Assembly (NCBI GenBank): GCA_037039925.1
Contig: JAXRKP010000064.1
Location: 125,001-189,000 of the forward strand
DNA length: 64,000 nt
Direction: 5' to 3'
Source of the DNA: Doris montereyensis
Taxonomy: Eukaryota > Mollusca > Gastropoda > Nudibranchia > Dorididae
Part shown: positions 1 to 20,876 of the stretch, piece by piece
How the letters are laid out: every line of letters starts with the position of its first letter
Numbering within the stretch: the stretch's first letter is position 1
The notes under the pieces: generated by a model
What the model saw: only the letters and a program-made list of their open reading frames with translations
What the model was told of the DNA's origin: nothing
Databases searched by the model: none
Program-made: the position numbers and the translations under genes

Positions 1-1120
1 GGAAACGAACACGGACTGATTTTGGAACATGGACTGTTAGTGCAATGAATGGAAAAGAGTTAGAATTGGTTGAAGAAATTGAAAAATTCAAAGTAGACAT
101 TTTGGCCATTACAGAAACAAAGAAAATAGGACAAGGAATAGAAAATGTAGGTAGGACCAAATAATATTTTAATCTTCTCAGGAGGTGATGGCAAAGATAA
201 AGCTAGAGCAGGAGTAGGTCTCCTAGTGCATAAAAGGCATGAAAAGCTACTAGAAAGCAGGAAATTTATATAAGCCCACGGCTATTAGAGGTAAATATTA
301 AACTAAAAGGAAGAGGAACAAAAGAAGAAAAAGATATCTTCGAAAACGATTTACAAATATCTGCAGAGAATTTTAAACACAAACTCAAACTAATGGTTTT
401 AGGAGTTTTAAACGCTAGAGTAGGCAACAATATAAAAACGTCAGGAGGAATAATAGGTAAAAAGAAGGAGAGACAACAACTTCTCCAAATGGAGAGAGAC
501 TAATAGATGTTTGCCTAAAAAATAACATGAAAATAGCCAACACCTTTTTTCCTCATAAAGATATCCGCAAATATACAGGAGTAAATGAAGAAAGTCAATG
601 ATAAACTACACAATAGTTAACAGCTCCTTTTTTTTTTACACTACAATGGATGCAACAGTAAACAGTGGAGCAGAAATATTTAGTGATCATCACCTAGTGA
701 TTGCCAAAAATGAGATTACTGACTGAAGAAAAGAAACAGAAAAGGAAAGAGAAGAAAACTACTAAACTCAAATTAGAAGAAGTAAATAAACCAATAGTGA
801 AACAGATATACCAATCTAGTATAAAAAGATTAATCAGTGAAAGGCGGATGGATCTGAATGATAGCACAATATGGCAAATGTATAAGAAACACTCCTCGGT
901 TGTACTGAAGAGGTCTGTGGTAGGAAACAAATTAAAGGAGATAGGAAAAGAACAACATGGTGGAATGAGAATGTCAAGACTAAGATCAAAGAAAAGAAGG
1001 ATGCCTGAAAAAAATACTTGCAAACAAAGAGACCAAAGGATAGGATAGATTACGTGAATGAAAGAACTGTCGCCAAAGAGGAAATGAGGAAGGCAAAACA
1101 GGATTCTAGGAATTGGGTCA
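1..1120 (+). mobile_element. LINE (RTE-like) 5' fragment, endonuclease region
   Basis: Broken reading frames read FGTWTVSAMNGKELELVEE, then KFKVDILAITETK, then DKARAGVGLLVHK, and later GAEIFSDHHLVIAK (about 665-710). These are the start, the ITETK catalytic motif and the SDHHLV motif of an apurinic endonuclease of the kind found in RTE-like non-LTR retrotransposons. After 720 the frame gives a lysine-rich linker ending near KRPKDRIDYVNERTVAKEE. No reverse transcriptase follows; homology stops near 1120. Multiple frameshifts and stops show a dead copy. The left end is cut by the window edge. A sister copy lies at 36590-37150. Confidence 0.75.
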
Positions 1121-1213
1121 GAGGGCGAAGGGGATCGGGGGCGCATGTTTTCCTTCAGACAACGTTGACCTCAAATTCGAATGTGCGTTATTCACTACAT
1201 ACTACACTTACGT

Positions 1214-1440
1214 CCGAAACTGGGGTATATAATGACTCACATACTACTTACATCCAAATATAGATTAATAGTAAATATATAGAAATAGTAAGTTTGATCT
1301 GCAGAAAGCAGTTAGAAAGGCCGAAACTGGGGTATATAATGGCTCACATACTACTTACATCCGAATATAGATTAATAGTAAATATATAGAAATAATAAGT
1401 TTGATCTGCAGAAAGCGGGTTAGAAAGTAATAGAAAGGCC
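1214..1440. repeat. Tandem duplication, ~107-bp unit, two copies
   Basis: The phrase CCGAAACTGGGGTATATAAT occurs at about 1214 and again at about 1321. It is followed each time by near-identical text through AAGTTTGATCTGCAGAAAGC. The two copies differ by a few substitutions and single-base indels. Confidence 0.8.
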
Positions 1441-1449
1441 ATTGTGTAT

Positions 1450-2890
1450 GTTTCATGTTTGTTGAAATTTGGCTCGATGTTTAATATGATGTACCAGTAC
1501 GTCGGTACATTAACGAATTTCAAACACCACAATCTGCTGGGTCATTTTGTTATTGTTGCATTACATAATATAGTTTGGGTTTTTTATGCCACAAAAGAAA
1601 TAAAGAAAAAGATGACAATTAGCAGAAAAGAGCAATGTAAGAACTTTTCGCAAAAAAAACGTGTTGTTCTCAAGAATTTGGTTGTTCTCTACATTATCAA
1701 CCTGATCTTGCTGAAGCAAAGAGTTCCAGCGTCACAAGGGGAAATCACTCTCACTATTAAATCAAACTGAAAGGAAATCGGAAGAACCTCCCTATTCTCA
1801 ATCTTGTATCCAAAAGTCAAAAGCCAATCAAACTTTAGAATTTATGTTGTATAAAAGATTATCCAGTCGGAAGTTTCAACTCTGGAATTTTATTGCTTAT
1901 CCTAAATCTAGATCTAGCTGCTCATCTAGATCTATTTGTATTATTCTAGATCTAAGCTCTAGATTTAGAGCTCAGGTTTCACAAAAATGGGACCCAATGA
2001 TAAGAACTCTTCAATTAATGTTTCTCAAAGTCTAATTGATGAATCTTCTTAACATTTGGTCCATGTAATTGCTTTAGAATCTATGTTGTATAAAACGGAT
2101 TATCCAGGTTCAAGAAAAAGCGATGCCCAGATTTTCATTACTCTGGAATTTTAGCGCCGTTTTTTGCTTATCCAAATATATAAATCTAGATCTAAGCTGC
2201 TTATGGTCGGATTTTAGATCTAGATCTATTTGTATTATTCTAGATCTATTTTTTTGGGATGATCGGACATCAGAAAGGAGACTGTGATCAAGGTTAGATT
2301 CGGAGACCGTTCAATTAATGTTTGAAGGTCCGTCAATAGGCTTTCAGATTAAAAAATGTTCATAAATCCAGACAGACCAATTGGCTTTTTAATAATCACC
2401 TTAAGGATTTAGTCAAGTCCTTATTCTGTTTTTTAATTCCATGTGGAAGTGAATTTTCAAAGTCTCCACTTTTGCAGTGATCAGCAGGTTTCCTTTTTTA
2501 TTATGTAACAACTGATTCTACAAAAGAACACACATTAAGAGCTGAAAAAACAGTTGAAAATACTAGAAGCACCCGTTTTTTGATTTTCTTTAAATGAGAG
2601 TGAGAATACCATAAGACTAGACAATCTTTTTGTGCTAGTCTCATCGCGTAGACATTGGGAAATCATGAAATTTTTGTTTTTAAATTGTCGTTGGCTTTAG
2701 CGGAATATTTGTGGTTTTGATTACTCGTACGGCCAAAACGGAACAAAAATGTAGACGATGATCGGACATCAGAAAGGAGACTGTGATCAGGTTAGATTCG
2801 GAGACCGTTCAGGTTAGATTCGGTTGCATTAGCAAAACCTGCTTTGGCTTATCGTGAGGAAACTTATGTAAAGAAGTCCGGCAATCAATA
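1450..2890. other. No gene seen; AT-rich with dispersed short repeats
   Basis: The stretch holds clusters of AGATCTAGATCT-like words (about 1900-2250). It has a block beginning ATGGGACCCAATGATAA (about 1987) that recurs at about 44428, and a block with GATCGGACATCAGAAAGGAG at about 2260 and again at about 2759. No open frame resembles a protein I recognise. Confidence 0.5.
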
Positions 2891-2895
2891 GGCTT

Positions 2896-3363
2896 TCATG
2901 ATTTATTATGTTCTAATAAATAAAGACAAGATAATTGGCGGAGGTTTAGAAGTCCATTACAATGATCGTGATAGTGACTTACCGTACCACTATGCACAGC
3001 CTCCAGGATAAAGACAATTTTGCTAGTTAGTGGGGCGATCTGTGACTGTAGACAGTTAGAGGGGGTGAGTGATGACGGAGTAGCGGAGAAGTGATGGTGA
3101 TCTCGTACAGGGAGAAAGGAACAATCAAAAGCCTTTTTCGGTGAGGGTTTTGTTGCTGGTGCATCTTCTCTCTCTTTCACATCTCTCTTATTGAGAAATA
3201 TCGGGAATATTATCGCATCCTCTCCGTTAAAATCGTGGAAGTTTACGGTCACAGCTTGAGCAGAATGGTAAACACCATAAACCCGTAACAAGTAATAAGG
3301 ATAGTATAAAGGTTCAATCACAGAATTACAAAAACGGGTTTGATTTTCATTTTCATCATCCAC
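2896..3363 (-). CDS. Unrecognised ORF, 155 codons
   Basis: An uninterrupted frame starts with MDDENENQTRFCNSVIEPL and ends LYLLEHNKS. It is acidic at the start and has a Lys/Pro-rich middle (KREDVKE-like and KPSPKKAF segments). I see no known domain, signal peptide or membrane segment. No splice partner was identified, so it could be a random open frame or one exon of an unknown gene on the minus strand. It is listed because it is long for AT-rich noncoding sequence. Confidence 0.2.
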   Translation of the reverse strand: MDDENENQTRFCNSVIEPLYYPYYLLRVYGVYHSAQAVTVNFHDFNGEDAIIFPIFLNKRDVKEREDAPATKPSPKKAFDCSFLPVRDHHHFSATPSSLTPSNCLQSQIAPLTSKIVFILEAVHSGTVSHYHDHCNGLLNLRQLSCLYLLEHNKS

Positions 3364-4190
3364 ACGATCCGGATCCGAGTCATCTGATCAAGCTAAGGCA
3401 CCGGCCACAGTCCTTTGATTTATTAGGTGTCTCTTAAAGACTTCACATCTTATTGAGAATAGGGAAAAGTCAGGAATCCTCATGATGCCTAAGCTTTACG
3501 TAAACGCCAGGGAAACCTCGGTCGACGGACGCGAAAAATATAACATGTACATTTTGGCGTTGGACCTAGAATTTTCACAGTTATGCCCCTGACTGAAAAA
3601 CATGACTTTTAAAAGCTAATTTACTTGCTCCACAGTCCTTTGCTATCTCTTAAAGTCATATATCTGGAATCCTTTAGTTCTAAGCTTTAACATGGTATAT
3701 AACACTTGTAAAAAATATAACATGTACATTTTGACTAGAGGAAAAGAGGGAAATGGGGATGGACCATTTGGTTTTTAAACCCTGAGAAGCACACTGGACG
3801 ATTCGACCACTTTAGACCTTAACCCAAGAACGCAGGACATATGTACATTTTTTTTGCTGACCACTTCCCACACCTATGATTGGTGACCGGCAACAAGTGT
3901 GAAATTTGACCCTCGTGTATCGCCGTATATAAGGATCATCATGACTGACTGAGCTCAATTGAGATAGGAACGTGAACTTTTCATTTGATTGGTATTTAGC
4001 TTTTATTGATTAACCAATAATAAACCTACATTATGCTTGACCAACAGAAAACAACTCCTTTGGATAAATTCAACACATGCCCTCTGTAAAGACACTCATT
4101 TACATAAACAGTAAATTTATTGGTCCTCCCATTTAAATATTATTAGATTGACAAGCATTTGTCTGGGTGAATGCGTAATACTGACCAATG
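3364..4190. other. No gene seen; imperfect local duplication
   Basis: CCACAGTCCTTTG is followed by a block ending AAAATATAACATGTACATTTT at about 3405-3560. A diverged second copy lies at about 3630-3740. No coding signal is apparent. Confidence 0.4.
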
Positions 4191-4194
4191 AAGA

Positions 4195-4475
4195 AATGAG
4201 AGAGAGGGGGGGAGAAAGAAAGTGATAGAGGGAGAGAGAGAGAGAGACAGACAGAGAGAGAGAGGACAGAGAGACAAACGGACAGTTTGACAGAAAGCCG
4301 AGAGACTCAGAGAAAAGAGAGTTAGACAGACAGGCACAGAAAGAGTGAGAGAGACAGATAGACAGACAGGGACAGACAGACATAATATACAGAGAGGGGG
4401 CACAGAGAGAGAAATAGACAGACAGTAGGCAGGCAGACAGACAGAGAGAGAGAGACACACACACACACAGAAGTC
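4195..4475. repeat. Imperfect (GA)n/(GACA)n microsatellite
   Basis: A purine-rich tract with GAGAGA, GACAGACA and a terminal (CA)n run. Antisense open frames here are low-complexity artefacts. A poly-G run of about 15 follows at 4842-4857. Confidence 0.9.
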
Positions 4476-4859
4476 CAGCTGAAATGAAAATGTCCCACAC
4501 TATACAAATCAAGCCTGACTTGGTCTAGGTAGAGGAGAAGTTTCAACACCAGATGCCCCAATTGACACCTGCCTGTCAGCACATGTTTCGAAGGGCAGTC
4601 CAGAATCTTAGAGAAATGATTCACAGCAAGATGTGGAAAAGGAATTTCCCACAAGAAATCTCATCTCGACCATCCACTTTTCCCTGCCCTTGCTTGTAAT
4701 TTGAATGGGTTACATCATTATGCGACCATAGAAGCTTTTGAAACATGGACATCTGCTCACTTTTTGTTAAGGCATAAGAAAATTGCAAGCTCTTGTAAAG
4801 ACTGATGGGTCAGCAATGTGTAGGAGAGGATGGGATATGTGGGGGGGGGGGGGGGGTTG

Positions 4860-5500
4860 GATTGCACAGCACATTGACAGGTTGAAATCATTTCTATATT
4901 GACTTTCTTATTTCACACAATGTATCGACATGTAGAATTATGAACTTGTCATCTGTCAAAAAAATGCTTTTATTGTATAACGATAAACACGTAACTTTCC
5001 CTGCTAAGGCAATGACTACAAAAACCCTGCTCTACACAGTGCTAGGCTAGTGACTGAAGGACCAGGTGTCAATCATCCGGTCAGAGCCAGTCTTACCAGC
5101 TCTTCATGTTCAATAACAGGACAGAGTTGCCTGGGTGGAGGCGGCCAGGGCTACAAGATGCCCACTCCATGGGGTTATTACATAACATGACCGATAAATG
5201 CGTAACCTTCCCCACTAATGCCTTGCCTAAGACATAATGTTAGCTGTACAGCATTTTAGCTATTAAATAGGGGTGTCAATCACATGGTCACATATCCAGT
5301 GCTGGCTTTACGTTCCATGGCGGAGCCTCTCTGGCTGGAAGCGATTGGGGCAACAAGCTGCGCTTTTTGGGGGTTATTGCTCTGGTCTATTGTGTAAATT
5401 TTGTTTACATGACCTTCCAATCCTTGTTTTTGGTTTAACCATGTTACTGCTTATGCAGACCTACCACTCTTTATGATTCAACTACAGTTGTTGAGCTTTT
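4860..5500. other. No gene seen
   Basis: Two diverged copies of a block with CATGACC..AAATGCGTAAC and CCAGTGCTGG/CCAGTCTTACC themes occur at about 4975-5170 and 5180-5345. This suggests an old local duplication. No protein is recognised. Confidence 0.35.
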
Positions 5501-5515
5501 TTTTAAATTAGTGAA

Positions 5516-5518
<3 letters not shown>

Positions 5519-5601
<83 letters not shown>

Positions 5602-5613
5602 ACTCTCTTTCTT

Positions 5614-5651
<38 letters not shown>

Positions 5652-5690
5652 TCTGTCCCCCCCCCCTCTCTCTCTCTCTCTTTCTCTTTG
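5519..5690. repeat. (CT)n microsatellite with T/G-rich tail
   Basis: A long uninterrupted CT run is followed by a poly-C interruption and a T/G homopolymer-rich segment to about 5780. Confidence 0.95.
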
Positions 5691-5779
5691 GGATTTTTTT
5701 GGGTTGTTTTTTGGGGTTTGGTTTGTTGTTGTTTTTTGTTGTTGTTTGTTTTTTGGTGTGTTTTTTTTTGTCTTGCTTT

Positions 5780-6700
5780 TTATTGGGATATAGAGTTGAG
5801 TACGGCTCTGTACTGAAACAACGCTTTCTTCGCACTGTGTCTCTGGGTAGTTTTAGAATGCCGGTATCAAGCGTCATCTACATATTGTAGGTTCCGGAAG
5901 CTGCCCTGGCACCTTACCTGTTTAGAGTGCTCCTGCTTTCAAAATGGCACACATGATGTGTTTTTATATATTGTCACAAAAATGTATTTGGTTTCAATAT
6001 ATCCCATAGTTTTTTTTTTTGTTTTGTTTTTGTTTTGGTGTTTTTTTTGCAATACAAATCTAGACATCTAAAAGATAATCATACGTAATCCTAATAGTTG
6101 TTATTAAATTTTCCTCCACTCTCACCCCCACACATACTGCATAATTTAATTAATGCAACGACTGTTTGCTAATGCTATCACTACTATCATTTTACTATAT
6201 ACACCACCTTTACTTTACTAGTATTGTAGTATTAATATCGTCCTCTATCACTACAACTACTGCCCTAATATTTGTTCTTCTTTTCTTTTCTTTTTCTCTT
6301 TTTCATTTTTATTAGTATAAGAGATGATTATAATGATAGTCTTACTTGTAGAAATTTTGACTGTTAAATGAACTTATGATAGTGATGAAATATAATAATG
6401 GTCATTTTGGGGTAGCCTCTGCGGTCTGTTGCGCTTCCATTCATCATTGCTTTTCTTATTTTCTTTTTTTTTCTCTTTGTTTTATTGAATTCATTATTTC
6501 AAAGCAAAAACCCACTATGAACATGAAAACAAAAACAAGAAAACATTAAAAGAATATTAAAATAAAATAAAATAAAGTGAAATACCCGAGACAAAACATC
6601 CGAATAACAACTATTCCCCTATCCCCCAACCCATTTTTAAATGAAAAGTAAAAAACAGAAAGAAAAAAATAGCTGACGAAAATATTAGGTTAGATATCAA
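5780..6700. other. AT-rich spacer, no gene seen
   Basis: Homopolymer T tracts and an (AATAA)-like stretch at about 6555-6580 are the only notable features. The left (3') boundary of the neighbouring minus-strand LINE is probably inside this stretch. Confidence 0.4.
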
Positions 6701-9700
6701 TGTTTCTTAATTTTGCGTTTAAATTGAATATTTCAATCAGATTTCCCCTCCTCCATATTTGTACTTTGATACTGCCATTTTAGCTACCGATAATATTCTA
6801 TTTATCTCCTGAAGTTCAGTTTGGCTTGGCAAAGTCCACTTGCAAATGTTAATCCAAGTAATATGTCCTTCCTTTCTAGAACAATTCGTTTACCAAATTT
6901 CATAGAAAGTCTATCTTTAATGGTCTTCCATAGATTTGTTGTTTTCGAGCAGTCTACAAAGAAATATTCTATATAATCCATTTCTGAGCAATATGAACAA
7001 TGTGGGGAGTCACGAATTCCCATTTTGTGTAGTAAAATATTTGTTGGATAAATATTGTTCAGTATTTTCCACTGCAATGCTCTCAATCTTATTTCTTTTA
7101 TCTCAACGCATCCTAAACTCCAATGTTTATTTGTGATATGAACGTCAAACCTTCGGAGCCACAGATTTTCTGTGTGTGATCTTTCAGTTCCTTTAATCCG
7201 TTTTAGGAATCCCTTTCTTCCAATTTCTCCGACTGGTTCACCTCTAAAAGGATTTGCTTAGGGCTTGTCGTCACAGCTTCGTGTCGAAATCTATCTTTTG
7301 GTAGCGAATTGTATATTATCCAATAATCTAATACTCGTAGTGGATGCCGTATTTTTGAGTGAACTGTTCAAAATCTATTATTGCTCCGCCGTTGCAAATA
7401 TCTTTGATATATATCAACCCTATAACTATAAGATATTGCACATACGAAACCTTTCCAGCGTGAGTTACATAATTATTATTAAATAAAAGTTGGAGGAAAA
7501 TATTAGCTTCTTTTTCTTTATATCTCTTGCCGAAATTATGTTTTGTCCATGTCTTTAGCACCCGAAACCAAAATTCATTGCGAATAAGGGACATACCTTG
7601 AAATTGTTTCAGAGAAACATTCGCTTAAAAAGCTGTTAGTCCGCCAACGGGTGATAAAACTTTTAAATTAAATTTTTAAAGCAGCCTTTCTCTGATTCAA
7701 TGAATTTCTCGGCCCAATCTAATAGGTAAGCGTCTTGTATTTCTACAATATTTGGCATGTTAAGTCCTCCCATTTCAACAGGACTGAACATAACGTTTAT
7801 TTCTATTTTTTCAATTGCTCTTCTGTTTGTATATCTTTTTTGCAATATAAACTTAAAAAATATTCGATTTCTGTCCGATAAAATTTCATTGGGAATACCA
7901 ATACTTCTCATCACATAGGTTAACTAACTGAAAGCGTACGTTTTAAGTATCTGAATTTTACCCATTATTGACAGATTTCTTTTTGCCCACTGGGTCAATA
8001 TACATTTAATTGTGTTAATTCTTTTATCCCAATTTTTTGCAATGCTTATTGCGGGTTCATTGTTTCTAAAGAATATACCTAGTATTTTTATTTCATTTAC
8101 TGTGTTTATTCCATGCATTATGCAAGGAAATGGATTAGTAAAATTGAATGGTATAGCTAACGATTTTTCTTTATTGAGTTTCAGTCCAGACAGTTTTGAG
8201 AATATTTCAACTTGATCTAATGCATCCTTGAAATCATCAATGCCTTTGACGAATAGCGACATATCATCTGCATATTGTTTTATTTTTATTGGTTCTATTC
8301 ACTCGACAGGACTTATGCCTTTTATTTTTTTGTTTTGTCTAATGCTTATGGCGAGTAGCTCTACAGCCACAATGATGTGGAGATATTGGACACCCTTACC
8401 TCACACCTCTTTCTACATTAAATTCTTCTGAGATAAAACCTGCATTTTTAACAGAAGCTGTTCTTCCATGAAACAAAACCTTCATCCATTTCATAAAATC
8501 ATCTCCAAAGCCAATGTTTTAATTGATCCAAAAGAAAAGGAATTGATATAGTGTCAAAAGCTTTCCTTAAATCCAGAGAGACAAGTATATCTTGATTATC
8601 TGTCATATTCTTTCTTTCCAAGATGTCGTCAATGTCCCGAATCATGTCAGTGATAATTCTGCCTGGTATGAAACCTTTCTGGTCTATGTGCACGATTTTG
8701 TCTACTATGGACGCCAGCCTTTTGGCGAATATTTTGGCGATTGTCTTATAATCGGCATTTGAAAGGGTGATCGGCGTCCAGTTGTTGAGCTTTGTCCTAT
8801 CTTTTCCTTTATGTAGTAAGCTTATGATTCCCAGTTTTTGAGACCCTGATGGTGAACGCTTTTTTGAAGCTGTATTGGAATGATTCTAGCAGAGGATCTT
8901 TGATATGCTGCCAAAATAGCTTGTAGAATTCAATGGGAAGGCCGTCGATTCCTTGCGCAGAACCATTCTTCATGCTTTTTATAGCATCTAAAACTTCAGT
9001 AACCTCTCGGTCACATAATTCTTTTCCTGCATTTGGGATTACTAGTATTGTAAGAGAAGACGTGAATGCTCTGGTTGCCTGAATAATGTCCTTTGTTCTC
9101 TCCTCTTTGTATAGATTTTTATAATAATTTTTTATTGTTTCCAATATCTCAAGTGGTTTAAATAGATCCCTATTTTCACCTCTGAGTTTATTTATAGTGT
9201 TATTGGTGGATCTCCTCCTTTCTAAGATCAGAAAGAATTTATTACACTTGTCTCCTTCTTCGATCCATTTTATTCCAGATCTTATTTGTGCACCTTTTCC
9301 ATTTGAATGATTTCCAGTTCTTTCTTCCTGGTATGTAGTCTTGTCCTAAGTTTCTCACTATGTGGATCTTCAGCGACTTCATTTTCTATTTCGTTTATTT
9401 TCGATAAAAGGTTAATTTTTTTATTGTTCAATTTTGATTTTTTACACCTGCTATATTGCTGACTAATTTCTACTTATTCCTTTTTAATGTATTCCCATGC
9501 TAGATGTTCGTCCATATACCTTCATTCACTTATAATTTGTTCCATTGTTTTATGTATAAGATTTATGTATTGCTTGTCTTTCAATAAGTTAATATTCAGT
9601 TTATAATATGAGGGGCCATGGAGACTTGGCCAGAAACCCATTTTGCATTCGACTGCTCTGTGATCTGAGAAACCAAGTGTTCTGATGTCTATACTTTCTA

Positions 9701-10028
9701 TATTAGGCATCATGCTTTCATCGGCAAATATGTAGTCTAGATGTCTAGCAGTATAAGGGGTTTCTCTTGCCCATGTGTGTTGTTATTAACTGGGATTATT
9801 CTTTCTCCATACATTAATCAATCCTAAGTCAGTCACTGTTGTCTCAAATGTCTTTACACTTTCTTTTGGATGTTTTTGGCCTGCAATAATGTCAAATTCG
9901 TTACTAAGGACACAGTTGAAATCTCCAGCTACTATTGTTTTTACACCATCATTTTCTCTGGCATGGTCAGTCATAGTTTCTTTCAGCTCTTTTAAAAAGA
10001 CAACCCTATCTTTTACATTGCAAGGTGC

Positions 10029-10034
<6 letters not shown>
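6700..10034 (-). mobile_element. Decayed LINE ORF2 (Tx1/L1-like), 5'-truncated
   Basis: On the minus strand, fragments appear in order. The endonuclease part starts with a YAPCN segment and has AGDFNCVLSNEFDIIAG (about 9880-9935) and GFSDHRAVECKMG. The reverse transcriptase part has KNGSAQGIDGLPIEFYKLFW, then DQKGFIPGR, LVSLDLRKAFDTIS, and the catalytic YADD box at 8263-8274. Next come SGLKLNKEKS and an IKILGIFF thumb motif. A terminal zinc-binding segment, CSYCSEMDYIEYFFVDC (about 6950-7030), is of the type found after the RT of such elements. The frame is broken several times. The N-terminal half of the endonuclease is missing at a (GA)n tract. The assignment to a Tx1/L1-like clade is an inference from the motif order. 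Confidence 0.85.
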
Positions 10035-10036
<2 letters not shown>

Positions 10037-10088
<52 letters not shown>

Positions 10089-10161
10089 GAGAGAGAGAGA
10101 GAGAGAGAGAGGGGGGAGGGAGGGAGAGAGGAAGGGGAAGAGAGAGAGAGAGAGAGAGAGC
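10037..10161. repeat. (GA)n microsatellite at the LINE 5' truncation point
   Basis: An interrupted GA run abuts the truncated 5' end of the minus-strand LINE. Confidence 0.95.
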
Positions 10162-17899
<7,738 letters not shown>

Positions 17900-18099
17900 A
17901 AGGACTGACCGTTTTTTTAAAAATATTTTGTAGAATTCATTCATTCATGCTTGATCAAGAGCTCTTGACCATATTTTTCATCTTGAGCACAAAATTTGAA
18001 AGTGATTTATATGATTTCATTACAAGTGTTGTCATAGATTATGTTGTTGTTGTTGTTGTTTGTTTGTTGGTTGGTTTTTTATGTAAGTGATTAAAGATA

Positions 18100-18878
18100 T
18101 ATATAGATAAGTCTTCCATCCAACATGGATTCATCTGATTATTTACTCCTATCAACAATGCATGTGAAAGATAAGAAAAATGAGGACAGTGCAATTCAAC
18201 AAAAGAACTCAGATAAATTGGTTGTTGAGAATATTTGCGTGTATGATCATAGGTTACTTATAGTTTCTATTTGTGAATGTTTGACATTATATTGACGGTG
18301 AAAATCGCAAACCGTGTAAGTCCAATTTTGGATGTTTTGAGAAAATCAAAGGAAAAGATGCTGCGTATTTTAATGTATTTTCACAGACATGCAGGGTTCG
18401 CAAGTGTCAAAAACTAGACCCAGTAGGGATACATGGATTGCTCATATGATTATTATACAGGTTTCTATTGGTTCTTGTGCCGCGGAATCTTAACTAGATG
18501 AAGCATAGGGGCTTCCTAATGGTAAAAAAAAACTGAAACAAAGATGTTACTTATTTTAGACCTATGCGGTTTGCGACTTTCACAAAAAGGGGACTGTTTG
18601 CTGATATCATCATACACCAGTGATACTATTGGTTTCTTTCTCTTTGGGTTATTGCCATTGATATATACGGTATATGTATATATTATGTTATACATGCATG
18701 GTTGTCTTCTTTCCCCTTTACCTCGCCGTGTGAAAACAATTTATATTTGACCAGGGTGCAGCTCTTTCAGCTGATTTTATTTCAATTGATAATTGATGTC
18801 TGTAAAGTGCTATGTATGTTATTATGTATGTTTACTGCTTACTGCATTCCTGCTGTCTTCGATGATTAGTGCGGGATT

Positions 18879-18909
<31 letters not shown>

Positions 18910-18920
18910 CACACACATGT
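18100..18920. other. Downstream of LZIC, no gene seen
   Basis: Two blocks contain CAAACCGTGTAAG and its near copy GCGGTTTGCGACTTTCACA. An (AT)n tract sits at 18880-18910. Confidence 0.35.
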
Positions 18921-18927
18921 ATATATC

Positions 18928-19215
18928 GACAGTGGCCAAGCAGTTAGGCAACCAGACTGTTGATCATGAGGTCCCGGGTTTGAATCCTAGCAAGGCTAGT
19001 TTTGACTTTGTGTTCCTTAGGAAAAGACACTTATAAAACACGCATTTTCCCCACTCTACCCAGGTGCAAATGGGTACAAGCACTAGCTTTGGGGTAGAAA
19101 CCTGTGTCAGACTAACGTTTTGACCAGGAGGGTAATTATTATCACCGTAACTTCAAGCTATTGGAACCGGAATAAGTTCCGGCTTAATGGGCTGCGACAG
19201 CCTTGAGGGGAACTT
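18928..19215 (+). mobile_element. SINE, family A
   Basis: GTGGCCAAGCAGTTAGGCAA (A-box-like) and GGGTTTGAATCCTAG (B-box-like) are followed by the family body. The body is recognised by GACACTTATAAAACACGCA, CCCAGGTGCAAATGGGTACA and CCTTGAGGGGAACTT. Confidence 0.88.
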
Positions 19216-20436
19216 GTATCATCCGTGAAAGTCACTATCCGCGTAAATAAGAAAATATTGGGAGTTTTTGATTTTCTTGTTTGTTTGTTGTTTTGCTTCT
19301 CTTTGATCATACTTTTATCACAATGGAACGAATGTACTTAGAACAAATATAATACATTAATTTAAAATCTTACTCTATATGATTATAGATTTGTATCCAT
19401 TGTGACAAGACAAAGTCAAAGAGAGGCCAAATAACGAAAAAATTGACCTTCCCCATTTGAAAAAATTTACGTAGACAGCGACTTGGATTGAGGCCGAGGA
19501 CCGGGCTGACACCACTGTAGTACTAAGTAGTAGGCTTTTTTTAGAGTAGTAGTGGGTGTTTGTACTTTTGTACGGTTGTTTTATGTTATGTTTAGTCGAC
19601 CTTGTTTTCTTGTGTACGAGGGATGGGATGTAGGGTTTGTTATTTGGATTGTGTTTCTTTTTCATCGGATTCTATTATAAGCCCAGCTCACATAGAAAGA
19701 AAGACATGCGAAATGAGAAATGCAAGATCCGCGTAAAAAAGTGGTAAAACAAGATTGGAATGTGACAGTCTCACATTGACGACAGGCCAGCAGTGAGAAA
19801 CGCATAACATGGAATGATGTGAGGAGGAAAAGTGAATGTGTTAACTTTTTGTGTGTTTTGCTGTGATCAAAAGCGTACTAGTACTATTACTATGCTATAC
19901 AGTAGTGTTACAGTGAGCAAGGATAGCCTTTTCTTTGATTGAATATTTGATTTGTGGTGTGTTTTTTGCGTGTTGGCATTTTACATGCCTTATTATTTTG
20001 GACCTCGGATCATAGTCAATATGAATTGAATACTTAATCAGGTAGCGGAGCTGCTGATAGGTTCTCATTCTTATTATTCTTTTTTTCCCTTCTCTTTTCT
20101 TTCTTTCACTCTTTTACTTTTCTTTCATCTTGCTGTTTCTTCCTAACTCACCCTGAGTATAAATTTCATTGAAGCAAACAAATATTTAATCAGACCTTAG
20201 CTTACTTACGTATATTAGGATTTGATTGTTTTGAATTCTATGAAATGTCTTTGGAGATAATTTATAGGTTTAGAATGCAATCTTTACATGATTGTAATAT
20301 TTTATAAGTATAACTAGATTTCCTCTTGTCATCTGTCAGAAAGTACATTTGTTACACTTACAGTACATTTCCTTCTGTTCTGTCATGTGCATCCTTGATT
20401 TTCACCATGATTATGATTATTATTATTAGATGTTAT
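19216..20436. other. No gene seen
   Basis: AT-rich unique-looking sequence with no convincing open frame. Confidence 0.3.
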
Positions 20437-20790
20437 TAGTCTACCCAGCCTGCAGTCCTGAGCGAGGGACTCAGTAGTCCAGAGGCTAGGTATCGGCCTC
20501 TCAACGAAAAGGTAGTGGGTTCGAACCCCGCCAATGGTTGAAAAATTTTCTCAGGACATTTCAAGCAAAATCTACCCCCTGGTCCAGTTAATTGATCGAC
20601 ACCCACTCCTATCGGAGATGGACAATAAAAAGGAGGCCCCAATGTGCAGCAGATTACAACACTCTGTGCACGTTAAAGATTCCTTGGCTGTTTACAGGGC
20701 TGTCAGGATAAAATTTAAAATCCTACTAAAAACTCAAAGATCACCTTAGTTGTAGATGTGAGTAAATCAAATCAAATCAAATCAAAGTCG
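20437..20790 (+). mobile_element. SINE, family B, full-length
   Basis: The head carries TAGTCCAGAGGCTAGG and a near-perfect B box GGGTTCGAACCCCG. The body has TACCCCCTGGTCCAG, ATCGGAGATGGACAATAAAA, ACAACACTCTGTGCACGTTA and CACCTTAGTTGTAGATGTG. The 3' end is a (AAATC)n tail. Copies lie at 24138, 26385 and, as a minus-strand head only, 27598. Confidence 0.9.
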
Positions 20791-20876
20791 AGTGAGCTTG
20801 ATTAAAGATAAATTCAAATGTGCCCACTCGTAGTTTTTAATTTTCAGTTGGGTTAAGAGAAACAGAGACAGAAAGT

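Noticed and set aside
5511..5877. Long open frames of repeated Ser-Leu or Arg-Glu
   Set aside because: Translations of a CT/GA microsatellite; the same occurs at 4117-4512, 21762-22205, 42429-43960, 50556-50831 and 53799-54333.
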